In this document: piece by piece, positions 62,464-64,000 of the stretch
How positions within the stretch are numbered: the first letter of the stretch is position 1
How the letters are laid out: each line of letters starts with the position of its first letter
Origin: Neohoeflea coraliihabitans
GTDB lineage: Bacteria; Pseudomonadota; Alphaproteobacteria; Rhizobiales; Rhizobiaceae
Assembly: GCF_019334345.1 (NCBI RefSeq)
Contig: NZ_JAHWQX010000004.1
Span: 1 to 64,000, forward strand
Length of the DNA stretch: 64,000 bases
Direction of reading: 5' to 3'
Program-made: the position numbers and the translations under genes
The notes under the pieces: model-generated
Databases searched by the model: none
What the model was told of the DNA's origin: nothing
The model's input: only the letters and a program-made list of their open reading frames with translations

Positions 62464-63066
62464 ATGCCTCTCGAACTTCCGGAACTGCCTTACGACTACG
62501 ACGCCCTGGCGCCCTACATGTCGAAGGAAACGCTTGAGTTCCATCACGACAAGCACCATCAGGCCTATGTCACCAAGGGCAATGACCTGCTCGCCGGCTC
62601 GGCTCATAAAGGCAAGTCGCTCGAGGAAATCTGCAAGGCCGCTTACGACGAGGGCAATGCCGGGCTGATCAACAATGTCGGCCAGCATTACAACCACATT
62701 CACTTCTGGCGCTGGATGAAGAAGGGCGGCGGCGGCAACAAGCTGCCCGGCAAGCTGCAGCAGGCCATCGACAGCGATCTCGGCGGCTTCGACAAGTTCA
62801 AGTCGGATTTCGTCGCTGCCGGCGTCGGCCAGTTCGGCTCGGGCTGGGCCTGGCTTGCCGTCAAGAACGGCAAGATCGAGATCATGAAGACCCCGAATGG
62901 CGAAAATCCGCTGATGCATGGCGCCAGCCCGATTCTCGGCGTCGATGTCTGGGAGCACTCCTATTACATCGACTACCGCAATGCGCGGCCGAAATACCTT
63001 GAGGCCTTCGTCGACAATCTGATCGACTGGGATCACGTGCTGGAAATGTACGAAGCGGCTGTCTGA
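62464..63066 (+). CDS. sodB: Iron/manganese superoxide dismutase
   Basis: A 200-residue superoxide dismutase. Metal ligands are His27 (EFHHDKHH), His78 (YNHIHFW), Asp161 and His165 (DVWEHSYYIDY). The sequence LELPELPYDYDALAPYMS is the family opening. FGSGWAWLAV precedes the last ligands. Fe versus Mn cannot be separated safely here. The ATG at 62464 is preceded by GGAGATTGC. It is a single-gene unit ended by a strong intrinsic terminator. It detoxifies superoxide in the cytoplasm. Confidence 0.95.
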   Translation: MPLELPELPYDYDALAPYMSKETLEFHHDKHHQAYVTKGNDLLAGSAHKGKSLEEICKAAYDEGNAGLINNVGQHYNHIHFWRWMKKGGGGNKLPGKLQQAIDSDLGGFDKFKSDFVAAGVGQFGSGWAWLAVKNGKIEIMKTPNGENPLMHGASPILGVDVWEHSYYIDYRNARPKYLEAFVDNLIDWDHVLEMYEAAV

Positions 63067-63093
63067 CAGCTAAGGCCCGCTCTGAGACACTGC

Positions 63094-63126
63094 AAAAGCC
63101 CCGGCGGAAACGTCGGGGCTTTTTTT
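63094..63126 (+). terminator. Intrinsic terminator of sodB
   Basis: A nine-base-pair GCCCCGGCG/CGTCGGGGC stem with a GAAA tetraloop (63098-63119) is preceded by AAAA and followed by seven T residues. It lies 28 bases after the sodB stop and is a textbook rho-independent terminator. Confidence 0.92.
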
Positions 63127-63256
63127 GCGACCGTGACCTGTCGACCCCAGGGCGCGCCACTCTTCGCATGCATCACGCTTTTGTGATTTTATCTCCCAGC
63201 CGGTCATGCAATCATCTGCAGGCCTGCTGATTGGCGCAGGTCTCTAAAGGGAGAAG

Positions 63257-63706
63257 ATGATGAAGTTGCGTCTGATTTTCACTGCCGCCGCATTCGGGAT
63301 CGGCTGTGCCACACTGGCCTTCGCCGCCGACGAGCCGCAGAAGGAGCGGCAGGAACTGATGAAGGGGGTGGGCGGCGCGACCGGCACCATGGCCAAGATG
63401 GTCAAGGGCGAGGAACCGTTCGACCAGGCCGCGGTGATCGCCGCGCTGGAAACCATTTCCGCCAATGTCGAGAAGTTTCCCGAGCTGTTCCCCGAAGGCA
63501 GCGAGACCGGCATGGAGACCGAGGCCGCCCCGGCCATCTGGGAGAACATGGAGGATTTCCGCGCCAAGGCTGACAAGCTGCAAAGCGACGCCGACGCCAT
63601 CCTCGCCGACCCGCCGGCGGATCTCGACGGTCTGAAAGCGGTATTCGGCCCGCTGACCAAGAATTGCGGCGCCTGCCACGAGACCTATCGCATCAAGAAG
63701 AGCTGA
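63257..63706 (+). CDS. Cytochrome c' (c-prime)
   Basis: A 149-residue periplasmic heme protein. A Sec signal (MKLRLIFTAAAFGIGCATLAFA) is cut before ADEPQ. The mature part is a four-helix bundle with a C-terminal heme motif NCGACHETYR, the cytochrome c' arrangement. These proteins bind NO, CO and O2 and protect against nitric oxide in many bacteria. It starts 129 bases after the sod terminator and is followed by another c-type cytochrome gene two bases later. Start is ATG 63257 or 63260. Confidence 0.93.
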   Translation: MMKLRLIFTAAAFGIGCATLAFAADEPQKERQELMKGVGGATGTMAKMVKGEEPFDQAAVIAALETISANVEKFPELFPEGSETGMETEAAPAIWENMEDFRAKADKLQSDADAILADPPADLDGLKAVFGPLTKNCGACHETYRIKKS

Positions 63707-63708
63707 GC

Positions 63709-64000
63709 ATGGCGGCAGCAAACGGCCGGCCGGTCGCAAAACGGCGCGTCCGCCTTCTTGGCGGGCTCGCCGTTGCGGCGCTGATCGCCGGTCTCGGCGT
63801 CTTTTGGGCCGTGACGGCACCGCGCGCGGTGAGCGCCGAACGCCTTGCCGCCATCGAGGCCATCGAGGCCGACCCGGCGCGCGGCGAACGCGTGTTCTGG
63901 GCCGGAGGCTGTGCGTCGTGCCATGCCGAAAAGGAGGCTAGCGGCGACGACCGCAAGCGGCTGTCGGGCGGTCTGCGCCTGACCAGCGATTTCGGCACAT
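63709..64000 (+). CDS. c-type cytochrome, truncated by window end
   Basis: An open frame of 97 codons running off the right edge. After a basic tail (RPVAKRRVRLL) there is a signal anchor or signal peptide (GGLAVAALIAGLGVFWAVTA). The first heme motif CASCH appears at about residue 65 (VFWAGGCASCHAEK). A cytochrome c domain is therefore expected, and more than one heme may follow outside the window. It begins two bases after the cytochrome c' stop and is likely its partner in electron transfer. Confidence 0.8.
   Translation, partial: MAAANGRPVAKRRVRLLGGLAVAALIAGLGVFWAVTAPRAVSAERLAAIEAIEADPARGERVFWAGGCASCHAEKEASGDDRKRLSGGLRLTSDFGT

Noticed and set aside
1-64000. CRISPR arrays, rRNA genes, complete tRNA genes and insertion sequences
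   Set aside because: No spaced repeat arrays, rRNA segments, full cloverleaf or transposase with inverted ends was seen by eye; a covariance-model search would be needed to exclude small RNAs.

Overview
The window is high-GC bacterial chromosome that reads as an alphaproteobacterium of the Rhizobiales (Hyphomicrobiales). The evidence is gene content and order: a glycerol ABC transporter operon of the Rhizobium glpSTPQUV type joined to glpR, glpD and glpK, a betICBA choline operon, a cysH-cysD-cysN assimilation cluster, a Rhizobium etli class asparaginase, FosX with the Mesorhizobium-type catalytic residues, and a Tat-exported beta-helix protein. No genus is claimed.

Layout. Positions 1-1503 look like the right end of an integrated element. 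A serine recombinase is followed by three tiny genes, each opened by nearly the same ribosome-binding leader. Short direct repeats come next, then a 51-base 3' piece of a tRNA-Pro(CGG) gene, as expected of an attachment site. Ordinary chromosome follows. 1.7-3.2 kb holds a PLP amino-acid decarboxylase. 3.2-13.3 kb holds the glycerol regulon, all on the minus strand (glpR, glpD, glpS, glpT, glpP, glpQ, glpU, glpV, a terminator-like hairpin, glpK). 13.4-20.6 kb holds an SDR, a LuxR-type regulator, a polyamine-type ABC importer and a serine hydrolase. 20.6-25.5 kb holds copper efflux (ATPase plus MerR regulator), a membrane methyltransferase, and a MerR/carboxymuconolactone-decarboxylase-like pair. 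25.5-31.8 kb holds a Bmp-type nucleoside/nucleobase importer with a cytosine-deaminase-like amidohydrolase.

31.9-39 kb holds an alpha/beta hydrolase, FosX, a MogA-like protein, cysHDN and an O-antigen-ligase-like membrane protein. 39-44.5 kb is betICBA, with a perfect inverted repeat in front of betI. 44.6-50.1 kb holds a thiolase and SDR pair, a DMT exporter, a peptidoglycan amidase, asparaginase and a cupin. 50.1-56.4 kb holds a Tat-exported beta-helix protein, a class C beta-lactamase homologue, a small DUF protein, a HerA-like ATPase, a RidA-family protein and an L,D-transpeptidase. 56.6-64 kb holds otsB-otsA, a haloacid dehalogenase, a branched-chain aminotransferase-like protein, a TadG-like VWA protein behind a very AT-rich leader, Fe/Mn superoxide dismutase, cytochrome c' and the start of another c-type cytochrome that runs off the window.

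The genes mainly serve uptake and use of small organic compounds (glycerol, polyamines, nucleobases, choline and choline sulfate, asparagine), osmoprotection (glycine betaine, trehalose), metal and oxidative stress, and envelope maintenance. No CRISPR array, rRNA, complete tRNA or recognisable insertion sequence was seen. No wholly new system could be established. The best candidates for something undescribed are the repeated-leader microgene array at the island edge, the LuxR/ABC/serine-hydrolase module, and the orphan VWA pilus-type protein.
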